A stretch of DNA of 64,000 nt. Source: Vicia villosa. Taxonomy: Eukaryota > Streptophyta > Magnoliopsida > Fabales > Fabaceae. Positions 34,661 through 47,105 of the stretch are shown here, one piece after another. The notes beneath the pieces were generated by a model. That model saw nothing but the letters and a program-made list of their open reading frames with translations. It did not search any database and was not told the DNA's origin. A program made the translations under genes and the position numbers. The stretch's first letter is position 1; each line of letters opens with the position of its first letter. The stretch is taken from NCBI RefSeq assembly GCF_029867415.1, contig NC_081182.1:14816497-14880496 (forward strand). The letters run 5' to 3'.

Positions 34661-35216
34661 ATCTAATACTTAAAGTATATGAATTGAAGATATATTAGTA
34701 ATATTTACATTCAGTAAAGTTTTATCATATGGTCACAAAATATATGTTTGCATAGACACTTTAAGAAGTAATTATTATAATTTAGAAGCATGTTTAGTAT
34801 ATGTGGCCGACCAACTATATTCTAATTACCAGATGAATTGAGTTAGCAGAATAATCTACATGAAAAAGTCCGCCAAATCATATACACATGATGTAGAAAT
34901 TGTTCACATGTAAGCAAGGAGGGTTTTATGGGCCAGTTAGAGGCTGAGGCCCAAGAAGAATTTGAGAACCAAAATAAGAGAATCTCTTATCTCCATTTCT
35001 TTGGGTTCTTACGCACTATGTATGCTTCCAAAAATATCTCATGTTTAGTTATTTTTGGAAACAATAAAGCGCGGTGGCGATTTTCACAAAAATACGAGTT
35101 TAGTCAAATCAATGACTTAGTCTCAATTTTTCACAGCTACAAGTATGCATTCCCTTTTTTCAATATGATTCCTAATAAAACGGTGTCTTTCAATGTGTTT
35201 ATCCCAAAAGTTATGT
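34661..35216. other. Gene-free sequence
   Basis: An open frame of 97 codons (34928-35221) runs into the LTR and has no recognisable domain; nothing else is seen. Confidence 0.35.
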
Positions 35217-36077
35217 TGTGAATCTTGTTGTGAATTAGGACAAAATTCAATATCAATTTGTGAGGCAAAGAATAGTAGCAACCAAAATAAATGGTCTACA
35301 GCAATAATAATTCGTACACAGATAACATAATAGAAAAAGGCGAGAAAAAGACAAAGATTTGTTTACCTAGTTCGATCAAACGATCTTCTCTAGGGAGAGA
35401 GTGGCTCTCCAATTCACTATAGTCTGAAAGTTGTTACAAGAGATTACAGATGAGTTACAAGAAAATAGCATTCAAGATTCTCAAAGAACAAACCCTATTT
35501 TAACCCAAGTGTTTCCCAACCTCTTCAACTCTCAATATAAGAATCACTCAAACCCAATGAGTTTATAAGTATTTCTCAATCCCCTTAGATAACTCCAAAG
35601 GTTTTCCAAAAACCTTTGCCTTTCTAAGTTTTCCCTTGGAATCCCTTAAACCCTTATTCTCACTTGTTGCTATAAGCTCTAAGATTGTCACGCTATAATA
35701 AAAGGAGATATACATATTTATAATAGTGACAATCCTACAAATCCATAACAAATCCCAAGAACATATCTCCTAATTAATTGTTAGAATAAAAGATATTATT
35801 ATAATTTTATAATATCTCTCAAATATTAGAAATATCTTATAATATCTCCCAAATATTATAAATATCTTACAATATCTTTTTATATTAACTTATATGATCT
35901 CCAAATCATTATAAAATATTCTAACATTAATGAATGGATCAATGAACTGAATTGATTGAACCCGATACCCATAAATCGCTCAAATCAGATTACTTTTTGG
36001 CTTTCTGATTTTTGGCAATCTCAAAATATGTTTTTTTTTTCTCTTCATCAACAAAGATTTTAAGGCATACTTCAACA
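35217..36077 (-). repeat. 3' LTR of the gag-only element
   Basis: Shows many substitutions and small indels relative to its partner, so this insertion is older than the copia element at 5850-16705. It contains repeated AATATCTTATAATATCTC runs. Confidence 0.85.
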
Positions 36078-36730
36078 ATCTCCACCTTGACTTTAAACCG
36101 TATTGATACCAATTTAACCATCAACTACATTGTTGCTTTCTAGCAGGTTAAAACTCTAATCAATAACATTGATCAAATTCAAACAAACCTTGAATCTTGA
36201 TCTCGCCACTTGCATCCACTTGGTTCCAATTATCTTTTTATGCCTAATTTAACAAGCCTACACATATGATTTTTTAACCACCCTTGTCTCTACCTGTTTT
36301 CAAATGCCTCCCTGAAAATTTTTCTTCTTTTAATTTGCAGTCCTTTAGCCACATTAAAAACATAATATTCAAGGCTAGCATAGCCGTCCCTTTGAGATGC
36401 TACAATAACCATCCTTACCTTATCATGAGTCAAATGATAATCAGAGATCTCTGTAACCGTTCCCTCACTACTACTAGTATCTATAGTAGAAAACTCCACC
36501 TCAAACTAAGTTTTCTCCGTTATAGTTTTTACCAGGCTTTTCCCTTGGGTTTCACTATTCTCCCTCTGAAGAAATTCTCAATCAACCAAGTAAGTTGTTT
36601 TAACCCTAACTTTTCTCCAAAAACTTAATAACAACTCAGCGATAACATGCATTTTTATCCCTTGATTTCTGCAAAATTCATTATACTCTAAAACTTTCTC
36701 AAGGCATTCATAACACCTTAAACTTAAATC

Positions 36731-37826
36731 TCATAGTTCTTCCTTGTCATGAAAGCCTCCACTAGTTAATGATGAATGGATAAAAACATTTAAACCTTCT
36801 AAAATATATAGACCACATATTTTAGACCCTTTAATAATAATCAATTCATCACACGAAATCTTCAATACTCCATGTTCTACTCTAGTACAATAGCCTAGAT
36901 CATCAAACATACTTATAGATAACAAATTTCGCTTGAGTTCGGGAACATACCTCACATTGTAAATAAGAAGTTCACGATCATCATACAATTTAAATCTGAC
37001 CGTATCAATACCTTGAACCTTACTTGTTTTACACCAAGGAGAACTATTCCACCTTGCATAATCTTCAAAGTTTCAAAGTATTATATTCTTGGACACATGT
37101 GATAAGAGCAACCTGAGTCAATTATCCAACTATCTTTAATTTCCAAACTCAATACTACTAGTACATCGGCAACCTCATAACTTTCCTCACCCAAGGCAAC
37201 TGCAACTAGAACATAATCTCCATTGATCTTTCTCTCAGGACAATCTCTTTTAAAGTGACTAATTTTCTGACAATTAAAACATTTTACCTTTGACTTGTCA
37301 GACCTCTTTGATTTAGACATCCATTTCTGCTCGCCTCCTCCTCTTGACACATTTAAGCCTTCACCGCTATCTTCAATCTTCAAATCTTTCGACTTTGAAA
37401 ATTCTTTGGATTTCACCGCTGTCTGGACTTCATCCAAAGTAATAGTAACTTCCTTACCATAAAGAAGGGCATCCTTAAAGTGCTCAAAGGATTTGGGTAA
37501 TGAACTCAAGAAGATCAAAGCCTTGTCTTCATCATCAATATTCACATCAATAATCTTGTGAAATTTTGTAAGCTGTTAAACTATGGATTTGTACCACACC
37601 ATTCATAATGAATAGATTTGTGTTTCAGACATAACCTGTGAGGCAAAGACTTAGTCATATATAATAATTCAAGTTTTTCCCACATAGCAACCGCAGTTTT
37701 CTCCATGGCGACTTCTCTTAGAACTTTATCCCCGAGACACAATATAATGGCACTCTTGACCCTATCCACCATCTCGGTCTTCTGTAGTTGTGTAAGCCTT
37801 GCAGGCATCAATGCTTCACTCTTCAA
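36731..37826 (-). pseudogene. Gag and protease of the gag-only element
   Basis: Three broken pieces in order on the minus strand. First, 37826-37581, a gag N-terminal part with DRVKSAIILCLGDKVLREV and TAVAMWEKLE. Second, 37545-37081, the gag C-terminus with SSLPKSFEHF, the zinc knuckle CFNCQKISHFKRDC and the protease start WIIDSGCSYHMCP. Third, 36988-36731, with NVRYVPELKRNLLSISMFDDLGY, the pre-integrase approach. A frameshift separates the first two; a short gap with stops separates the others. Pol is missing altogether, not merely mutated. Confidence 0.85.
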
Positions 37827-37981
37827 AGCATTGATACACTTCTCTTGAATTAAAATTGCTTACATATTAATTTTCCACAACCCGAAGTCGTTGTTACCGA
37901 AAAATGTCTTGATCTCCCATCCAACCATGGTTCTCACTTGTAAACAATACCTTTTTGCTCCATGTTCACCGCACCAATTAT

Positions 37982-38819
37982 TGTGAATCTTGTTGTGAAT
38001 TACGACAAAATTCAATATCAGTTTGTGAGACAAAGAATAGTAGCAACCAAAATAAATGTTCTACAATAATAATAATTCGTACACAGTTAATATAATAGAA
38101 TAAGGCGAGAAAAAGACCAAGGTTTGTTTATCCAGTTCGATCAAATGATCAACTCTAGGGAGAGAGTAGCTCCCCAATTCACTATACTCAGAAAGTTGTT
38201 ACAAGATATTACATATGAGTTACAAGAAAATAGACTTCAAGATTCTCAATTTAAGAATCACTCAAACCCAAGGTGTTTAGAAGTATTTCCTGATTCCCTT
38301 AGATAACTCCAAAGGTTTTCCAAAAACCTTTGTCTTTCTAAATTTTCCCTTGAAATTCCCTAAATCCTTATTCTCTCTTGTTGATATAAGCTCTAAGATT
38401 GTCACATTATAATAACAGAAGAGATACATATTTATAATAGCCAAAATCCAACAAATCCATAAAAAATCCCAAAACATATCTCCTTAATTGTTAAAATAAA
38501 AGATATTATTATACTTTTATAATATCCATCAAATATTATAAATATCTTATAATATCTCTTAAACTATTATAAATATATATCTTATAATATTTTTTGGAAT
38601 ATTATGAATATCTTATAATATCTTTTTATATTAACTTATATGATCTCCAAATTATAAAATATTCTAAACATTAATAAATGAATCAATGAACCGAACCGAT
38701 TGAACCCGATATTCATAAATCGCTCGAACAAGATTACTTTTCAGCTTTATGATTTTTGACAATCTCAAAATATATTTTCTTTCTCTTCATCAACAAAGGT
38801 TTTAAGACACACTTCAGCA
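37982..38819 (-). repeat. 5' LTR of the gag-only element
   Basis: Partner of 35217-36077. On the minus strand it is followed by ATAATTGGTGCGGTGAAC, at the position of a primer-binding site, which is only weakly like the usual plant copia site. Confidence 0.85.
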
Positions 38820-39340
38820 AGTCAAGAATCATATTTTTAGTAGGGTTAAATGTACAAAGCCCCTCTGTAATATTAGCGAGTTTTGATTTTAGTCTCTGAT
38901 AAAGTTTTTTTTTTAAAACCCCCCTTATAATATCCAGATTCTCTTAGATATACCCATGTTTGCCACATTGCAGAAAATATTCCCTCTAATGACTTGCATG
39001 GCAATCCATGTGACATTTTAAAATCCACGTGGATTTATATTTTATTTATTTATTTGTTTTTCAATTATTCAAATAAAGAAATGAAAAATGTATTCATTTA
39101 AAAAATTTGAGAGAGCCAAGTTTCTAACTTGGGAGCCCAAGGTTGTACTATGAACACCCACTCCGCTGGGTTGTAACACAATTGTGTTATACTGATTCAA
39201 ATTAATTAATAATATTCAGTAAATGCTTTAGTTTATATTACTATTACTAAATGTATTAACTTCATGGATATCGGGTTCAATCGGTTCGGTTCATTGCTTC
39301 ATGTAGAGTTGATTTACTAGCGATTTGGAGATGTACAAAC
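38820..39340. other. Gene-free; short inverted LTR fragment
   Basis: ATCGGGTTCAATCGGTTCGG at about 39270 is the reverse complement of a segment of the 37982-38819 LTR, so a piece of the same or a related LTR lies here in the opposite orientation. Otherwise AT-rich and empty. Confidence 0.45.
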
Positions 39341-39351
39341 TTTCAAGTTTC

Positions 39352-39560
39352 ACCCATAACCCTAATGTCGTCGTCTCCTTTGATACCTGTCAAAGAACCT
39401 TATCATCAAGGCTCAATAGAATTGCGTTGTGGGTTTTCTCGATCATGGTCGTCTTTTCTTTTTCCGTTAATGCAACGTCCATAGTTGCCGCTCCCTTCAA
39501 CGCTTCCAAGCAACTCTGCTGGACTAGTAGGACTTTCATCTTCAAGTGCCACAGATCGAG
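39352..39560 (-). pseudogene. copia gag N-terminal remnant
   Basis: The minus strand reads DLWHLKMKVLLVQQSCLEAL, then MIEKTHNAILLSLDDKVL, a stop, and QVSKETT. This is the conserved start of copia gag (W-K-x-K-M ... LSL-D-VL). It is a truncated remnant without LTRs and runs opposite to the 85-codon frame on the plus strand, which is therefore not a gene. Confidence 0.65.
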
Positions 39561-39599
39561 ATTACAAGTGTTACAAGAATAACAAATAACACTCTCACC

Positions 39600-41800
39600 G
39601 TAAATCAGGATTTGTCGTATGCAATGATAAGAGACTAGTATGCTATTTATAATAAATCTAACATATTAAACTAATGAGCTTTTTCACAAATAATCATTAC
39701 AAGTTAACTTAGGGTACAAACTAACTTAAACAATTGGACATAACAAACAGACCTAATTTAAAATACTAATAACCATAGCATTTCGATACCCACATACTAG
39801 AACACACCTCGACTACAGTATGTAGGTCTTAGATAACAACATGCGAACAAGCTTCGACATCATACATATTCTCTGTTGAACCAAAAACTACTCTTCAACC
39901 TAATAGAGTTTGATTCAATTCTCACATACACATAAAAAAATCATCAACCTAGTTAATAATAAAAGACATGATAACCAAATAGACTAGTTAAAAATACATT
40001 CAAATAACAGTCTTCCCAAAAAAAAAAATAGATTCGAATATACTTGTAGTATAACTAAAAAAGACAACAACTCGCATATTCAAAAATCAAAATGGCAATC
40101 AACTCTTTTCTTGTCTAAGTACAACAGAATACAGCCAAAAATCAAATGAAACAAAGACATGGGACTATGAAACCAGTGTCTAAGATATTGATGTACAATT
40201 GAACGGTGAAGGTTGAGTCACCAACAAACCAAACAATAAGAAGAAGACACAACATTCATGCAACTCATGTGCATCACATTCAATACTGTACTCTGTAGGA
40301 GCCAGCCAGCATAAGAATGTAGCATCATGCATTTGTTTGTTTCCTACAAAATGTTAAATCACATTCTTCCATGATAACCCTAAAAATGCCTAAATATGCC
40401 ATGCATATTTCCCTCTCACTATCAACCTTATCTTACACCGATTTATGTCGCTTCATATAATAAAACCATATAGAAAAATTTGTATTTTATACCCTACACA
40501 TAATCATTTCACCCCATAGTTTTTCATAAGGAAAATTAAAATTAAAATTTATTTACTTTCTATACCTTTTTGCTTATTTATTGGATTTTCTAAAAACTCA
40601 ATATTTGAGTTTTTTTCGGAATTATAGAAAAAATCAACTAGCAAATTGTTTTTGACATTTTTTATTTTTTAATATAAAAGTAATTGATCTTTTACAGAGA
40701 GTTCAACCACTTATAAATAATATTGTATTTTATAGGTCTATGAGTATAACTTTTAAAATAATTAATTTTGCCATAAAAAAAAGTAGTGCAGTGTATTACT
40801 CGTTTATCTTCTATTTTATATACATTTTATTATAATGAAATAGAGTATATTAAGTGTTTGAAATGTGTATTTTTTATTCAAATATTAACACTCAAATTTT
40901 GGTTTCTCAAAAAAAAAACCTTGACATTCCAACAAACTCAACTTTAAATTTGTCGGTAGTACTTTATTACCAGAAAAATTATGAACAATGTAATGTTAAA
41001 TTTGATTTTTATCTATATAAATTAACACTTAAAAATAAATAAAATATTTGTTTTTTTTACGAAAATAAAATATTTGTTAAAAACTACAAATAATTGAATT
41101 TACAATCGGTCGAACTCCTCTCAATCAAATCAAATGAAGATTAGATGAATACAGACAAATATAAAAAAAAATGTAGTTAATTTTTCTAAAGTCCACAAAA
41201 TTTTACGAATATCATGGGAGTGGTAGCTTCTGTCAAAGTATATTGTAACTTAATTTGACCGACTCTTTTTCACAAGAGTTTTTTTTAGAGTTCGGCTTGA
41301 AGCATACTTGAGCTTTTATAGAATCAGCCCAATCAACCTTCAACAAACTTGAAGTTTTTACAGTGGACCAGTTCATAAACCTTCTAACAACAAACAAAGT
41401 CTTTACACAAGCTTAATTCCAGAACACTCACCATCCCAAAAAGATTTCAAGTTTGGCCTTTAAACCTTTAAATCCTTTACAAAGATATTTCACAAGAGAA
41501 TCACACTCTTGAATAAAACAGATTAAACACAACACAAGTACAACTAAACTATTATAAGGACTTTTTGCCTTTTAGGACTATGACAATTTTAGGACTAATA
41601 TTAATGTCTAAAACTTTCATGAAGACATAGTAGTTTAGATCGAAGTAATAAATGGTTAAAAATGCATATTATTTTGTTGTAGAAAAGCGTTTAGGTCACA
41701 TTATTTCAGCTTAATTGAAATTTTTGTTTATGTATCGCGTCCACCCGATTTCACTTGGCCTATGTTGAACACATGAAGTAGTGCAGAAATTATAAGGAAA
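39600..41800. other. Gene-free AT-rich sequence
   Basis: No supported gene or element; many poly(A/T) tracts. Confidence 0.4.
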
Positions 41801-41810
41801 AAGGTTTGGA

Positions 41811-42035
41811 TTGAAAGGCTGGCAAAACATTTGTATTGAATGTGAATCTCAAATAACAATGATATACCTAAATAAAGAAGAATTAATTTCATGGGACATC
41901 AGAAATAAACGATTTAACAACAAAAATCTTCAGCTAAACCTAGCATACACACATATATACCATGAAGGAAACATGTGCATAAACAAACTAGCCAATCATA
42001 GTAATGCAGTAGTATATTTATGGCATAATAAGTTC
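41811..42035 (+). pseudogene. RNase H-like (RVT_3 type) fragment
   Basis: The open reading includes ITMIYLNKEELISWDIRNK and, near its end, THIYHEGNMCINKLANHS. The THI-REGN-xAD-LAN pattern is the C-terminal signature of RNase H-like domains in plant non-LTR retroelement relics. The frame then runs into the terminal repeat of the next element, so the coding part was cut or ended there. The catalytic Asp of the final motif (normally CADKLA) is replaced by Asn in CINKLA. Confidence 0.6.
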
Positions 42036-43568
42036 TCAAGTCCCTTAACTTAATTTAATGTTTTGCTTTGATCCCTTAACTAAAAAGCGTTAAAAAATAG
42101 TCCCTTAACTGACATTATGTTACTTGAAATGGTCCCTTTCGTTAGTTTTGCTGAAAAAACGTAAGTATTGATTACGTGGCATGACAGATAGGTAAATAGT
42201 AAAATATTGACCATGGATTCCACTAAGCATGAACAAAACTACATGTTACCTTTCATGGAAGATGAATCCATACCTAGAGCTGAAGCACTAAGGAACAATT
42301 TGGAATCAGAAGATGACAACACTGTCTCATCTTTTTCAAAAGAACAAAACTTTAAAATCCCACTAAGTTTCTTAAAATAGAATCTCTCACTAGTATTTTT
42401 TGTTATTTAACCAGTTTTTGATTTTTATAATACAAAAGAACATAAGAACAAAAGTAGGAAGTTTCAATGATATTTCTACAGATAATCAAACTAAGGAAAA
42501 CATTCAAACACATCTCACTCTCCAAGACTCAGCAGATTCAATGATAACAACCAGAAACATTCGTCAAGTACTATTCTCAAAGACCAAACCACACATCAAG
42601 GACAAAAAATCTTTCCCAAAATGCAAGAAAATAGCACCTGAAATTCGAGTCCATGGATCAACAAGAATCAACAGACAACAACAATTAGAAACAAGCAACA
42701 AGTTCTTTCATTATTCAACCCTCTTCATCAACTACTAAAGTTAATGATATCAAAACCAAAACTAGGAGGTACACACTCTACAACCATAGAACCAGCGATG
42801 AATCTAATTCTAAGGGTTCCATCATCGCCGCCACCAGAGCCTCCAAAGTCGAAGAAACATAATATAAGTATATCACAACCATTCTAAACCGTACTGGAAC
42901 ATACATAACAACAATAACAAACCTTTAACATTTTCAATGGTTCTCTTTAACACATCCATTAGACCCTTCAATTTTTCACCATCTTGAACTCTACCCAACA
43001 CCAAATTCCATCGTTTTAATTCCCAACAATAATAAAAACAACAACTTTACACAGAAAAATCATCTAGGTCCACGTTGTAAAAATAACTATTTGATTTAGT
43101 CGATGCGAGGTTTTAGAAGACATTGACGGGTTAATAGAAATGAAAGACGTGATGGATAAGATTAATAAAAAAAGGTGAAAATTTGGTGGCGAAGATTAAA
43201 GGGGAGCTATTAGATATGTTAGTGAATGAAACATTAATCGTTTTGGTGGGATATAATCGTTAAGAACGGCGTCATTTTGTGATGGTGATAGTAGAAGACA
43301 AGGAGACCTGAAACAGAGAGGGTGCACTCTCACTAAAACTTTGCCTTAATATCCTTTTTTTAATTTTAAATCAATATAAAATAAAAAAAAATTCAGGTCA
43401 GATGTTAAATGTCCAACAAAACAAAACTTAACATTTTTTCATGAAAAATTAACAGAATAGACCATTTCACGGAACTGAAATGTTAGTTAAGAGACTATTT
43501 TGTAACGTTTTTTAGTTAAGCGATCAAGGTAAAACATTAAATTAAGTAAAAGAATTAAGGAGTGATTT
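42036..43568. mobile_element. Mutator-like element with long terminal inverted repeats
   Basis: The left end (TAACTTAATTTAATGTTTTG ... GATCCCTTAACTAAAAA ... AATAGTCCCTTAACTGACATT ... GAAATGGTCC) is matched in inverted orientation by the right end up to about 43560. The inverted repeats are about 110-130 bp and moderately diverged. There is no transposase. Long inverted repeats suggest a Mutator-like element; the expected 9-bp duplication could not be fixed because the outermost bases differ. Confidence 0.7.
42213..42738 (+). other. Coding-like sequence inside the Mutator-like element
   Basis: A 55-residue frame (42213-42380, MDSTKHEQNYMLPFMEDE...) is followed after a short gap by a 112-codon open stretch (42400-42738) containing RQVLFSKTKPHIKDKKSFPKCKK. 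Both run in one direction and look more like coding exons than the AT-rich surroundings. No domain was recognised. It may be a captured host gene piece, or chance. Confidence 0.3.
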
Positions 43569-43569
43569 G

Positions 43570-44572
43570 ATCTTCCAAACTTTAAATTCGCTTTATTTTC
43601 GAATTTTGGCTCTCGCTTGTGATATCCTCCTTTGATTCTCAATTTATTTATATTTTGTTTGTTTTTCCTCTCTTTGCTTTCAATTTCTTCTTTTTAATAG
43701 GCTAGGTCTAGCCCTGTTTTATACAATTTTTTTTTATATAAATTAGTGGTTGACTGCTAAATAAAAATCATTAAAGTTATCTCTAATTCATTTTTAATAT
43801 TATATATTTTTGTTAATTTTTGAATTTTTATGATAAAATAAATCATGAAAGATTTCTAAACTTTGGTTGTTAAAAAATATCAATAGTATAACATATTATT
43901 ATTTTTTCAAAATATTACTTGCAAGCTATTAATTTTTGGCACCTTTACATAAGATCCCTACTCTATATTTACATATAATTAAAATATTAATTAATTAGTT
44001 TTTAAAATACCATATAATTTCAGATATTTCAACAATTTTTATGATACACAAATATTAATATTAATATTAATATTAATGCTAGTAATGCGTGTATTGTGTG
44101 ATATTGTAGTAACTCGTTGATTATTTTTATATTGACCAAGACAAAAATTAATAATACACTTTGTCATAAGATCAATGATATTTATTAATTAAATACATAA
44201 AGTATTGGTTGATAGGTGAGTTTTGATACATTATATAAATGCACAAAATGATCTTTTCGATTTGCCAAATGATAGTATTCTATTTATTTATATTAGTAAT
44301 ATTAAATATACTAGTGTTGTACTGAATGGGAAAGGCTAGGTATGGTGGACCACAAAGAATCATGAACACAAATAGAGGTAGATTCTTGTGGTGGGGGCAG
44401 TGAGCAGTAACAATTGTATATGGGACTGACTATGTATCACGAGAACCGTCCATTTATGCGTGTGTTTTGCCTCATTTGGAGGAGTCTCTATTGATGGGAA
44501 TTAGTGGCGATTCTGAGCACATTTCAACACATGGTTTGATTTTTTGAAGAGTATGCAGAACTTAGGGGTGGC
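43570..44572. other. Gene-free sequence
   Basis: AT-rich, with a TATTAA microsatellite near 44050. The less AT-rich part at 44320-44560 has no frame. Confidence 0.4.
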
Positions 44573-45108
44573 AAAACGGATGGTTCGTCGGTTCAACCCG
44601 CGCATCCGCTAAAAATTGGTGGGTTAGGTTGACATTTTAAATCCGCCGTCAGCCATAGTCCGTCCTGCCAAAATCCGCCACACGCCATAGCCCGCCCCGC
44701 CAAAGCCCGCCGCCCGCCATCTCCCGTCAAAATTCGCCGCCCGCCAAAATCTGCCACTCCGTCATAATCCGCTATTTTTTAAATTAACTCTACTAATTCT
44801 AATTCTTGATGGTTTTATTTTATATATTTATTTGTGAATATATGTAATATTTTTAAGTAAAATTTGGTAAAAAATATTTTATAAAAAATTGTTCTAAAAA
44901 CTTTGTGAAAAATTCAATTAAAATGTAAAAAAATATATTGAAAAAAATGAAAAAATAATAAATAAAAAAATAGGCGGACAAACCCGCCAATCTGCTACCT
45001 TGGCGGGGCGGGCTAAGTTTTTATGCCCATTTCAATTTGTGGGCTTGTCCGCCCCGCTCTTTTTTTTGTTGGTAATATGACCCCGCCCCGTCCACTTTGC
45101 CACCCCTA
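44573..45108. mobile_element. Non-autonomous hAT-type element (CCCGCC-rich)
   Basis: A 536-bp element with perfect 13-bp inverted ends TAGGGGTGGCAAA / TTTGCCACCCCTA. The interior repeats AATCCGCC and CCCGCCA-like units near both ends around an AT-rich centre, and has no frame. The flanking 8-mers (GCAGAACT and TCCAGGAC) do not match well. Confidence 0.8.
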
Positions 45109-45329
45109 TCCAGGACCTAAGATATGTGGCATGAGAGAGGGATAAAAAGGCGAAGAGGTTGTCTGCTCCGTAAAAATTCTTACCATAATGGTAAATTTGT
45201 TGATAAAATTATAGATGAAATTTAAATTTAACATTTAATTTATCAAGACTAAAGATGAATAAGATAAATAGTAAAATAAATCGTGGTCCACCGCACCACG
45301 GCTCACATGTCATTCTTTTTGCTGTTTTT

Positions 45330-47105
45330 ATACTTTCTGCAATTTTGGATTTTAAAAATTTCGAAATGTGATTTTCTTCTTTTCATTACTTAAGATTTTA
45401 AGGGATACTTCTACAATTTTTTCAGGTTAACTTTAAACCATATTGGTGTTTATTTACCCGTCAACCACATTGACTTTAAACCGTAGTGATGTCGTTTTAC
45501 CCATCAACCACTTTGTTTTTCTATACCATGTTGAAATCATTATTCAACAACCTTGATCTTGTCACTTGCATCCAGTTTCTTTCGACCACTTTTTCTTGCT
45601 TAAGTATTCTAACAAGCTTTAAGTATGAGGTTTCAACCATATTTGACTTCACCTGCTTTCAAATGTCTTCCTAAAAATCTTTGTTTATGTGTTTTGCAAC
45701 TCTTCAACCACATTTAAATCATATCTACCAAGGCGACAAAATTATATCTTTAAGATGATACAATATTCCTTCTTACTTTATCATGAGTCAAATGATAAAC
45801 AAAAACCCCTATAATAGTTTTTTTACTACTACTAGTATCCATAACAGGAACCTCCACCTCAATCAAAGTATTTCTGCCATAGTTTTTGAAATTTTCATTT
45901 CTAATTCTTTAATTTTCCTCCAATTCCAAGACTCGTTGAATGTAATACATTTTTCAAATTGTAAAATTTAATCCTCTGGTTTCAACTTCTCACCTTTTGG
46001 ATAGCCATAAAGATCTAATTCACAACCTCACCATTAATATGAATTAGTTTGATTTGATCAATAAACACAAATTTTGAGGACATTCAAAATCGAGTAGTTA
46101 GCAGGTTTCCTACTTCAAACCTCCACAAGTTTCTGGAAGTTTATTTATGTGTATGGACATATACCAACTAGGTAAGCCGCTTTGGCACTAACCTTACCCA
46201 GAAAATCAATGACAACTCAACGGTCAAATGCGCTTTTTATACCTTGTCTCTTGCAAACTCATTCAATTGTTCTAAAACAACCTCGAGACATCTATCATGT
46301 ATTTATCTCAAACCACATAGCTTGGTCTTGATTCCAAAGTATTCATTAGCCGATAATGAATAAACAACAATGTAACCTTCTAAAATATAACCCACATATT
46401 TTAAAATCTTTAACCATGATCACTTCACCATGTGAAATCTTTAACTCCTCGTGTTCAACTCTAATGCAATAACCTAGATCATAAATATGTTAATGAATTA
46501 AAAAAAATTCTAACCAATGGAACATACCTCCCATTGTACGGGAGGAATTCACATTCATTAAAAAAAATCAAGTTTGACCATACCAACACCATGAACCTTG
46601 AAAGCTTTATTGTCGCCAAGGCTAGCTACTCCACCTTCCTCCAACGTCAAAGTCTCAAAGTATACTTTTCTTGATCACAAATGATAAGAACAACTTGAGT
46701 CCATGATCTAACTCTCGCTAGTCTCCAAACTCGATACCACTATTACACCAACACTTTCTTAACTATCATTCTCTAAGACAATAACAATCTGACAAGAATC
46801 TTCATTTTCCTCCTTCTGGAGACAATCCTTTATTAAGTGATCGAATTCTTTACAAATAAAGTATTTTAACCTTAAATTATCAAACCTCTTGAATTTGAAA
46901 ATCCTTTTATGCTCCTTCTCTTAAGACACTCAACTTTAGACCTTTATAGACCTTTATCATCCGCCACCACAGTTTCATCATCCGTTGTAGACCTTTATGT
47001 TGCTTTCGACTTTCTACAACTTTAGCTTCTGACAGTTTCAAAATTTGATTTCTTTCTATTCATTATTTAAAGTTTTAAGACATACTTATAAAATTATTGA
47101 TCGAG
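45330..47105 (-). mobile_element. Decayed copy of the gag-only LTR element
   Basis: Collinear with the interior of the 35217-38819 element: AACTTTAAACC near the polypurine position, CTTGATCTTGTCACTTGCATCCA, the protease-approach region and a zinc-knuckle region around 46820-46900. Both ends retain the last part of an LTR (TTTCTTCTTTTCATTACTTAAG... at 45380; TTTCTATTCATTATTTAAAG... at 47060). All frames are broken by indels. Confidence 0.65.

Larger units (their letters stand above)
35217..38819 (-). mobile_element. Gag-only copia-like LTR element
   Basis: Two diverged LTRs (35217-36077, 861 bp; 37982-38819, 838 bp) share TGTGAATCTTGTTGTGAATT at one end and TTTTAAG...ACTTCA(A/G)CA at the other. 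The internal region is only 1.9 kb and codes, in broken frames, for gag, one zinc knuckle and a protease start. Integrase, reverse transcriptase and RNase H are absent. The minus-strand polypurine tract CAAGGTGGAGA abuts the left LTR. No matching target duplication is visible (TATGT and AGTCA flank the element). Confidence 0.85.

Noticed and set aside
36284..36628. Plus-strand frame of 114 codons
   Set aside because: It lies in the non-coding 3' part of the gag-only element, antisense to its coding direction, with no domain.
38838..38960. GGGTTAAATGTACAAAGCCCCTC resembling the start of a common legume repeat
   Set aside because: No matching inverted end could be located downstream, so no element is called.
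39325..39582. Plus-strand frame of 85 codons
   Set aside because: The minus strand reads a recognisable copia gag start, so the plus-strand frame is antisense chance.
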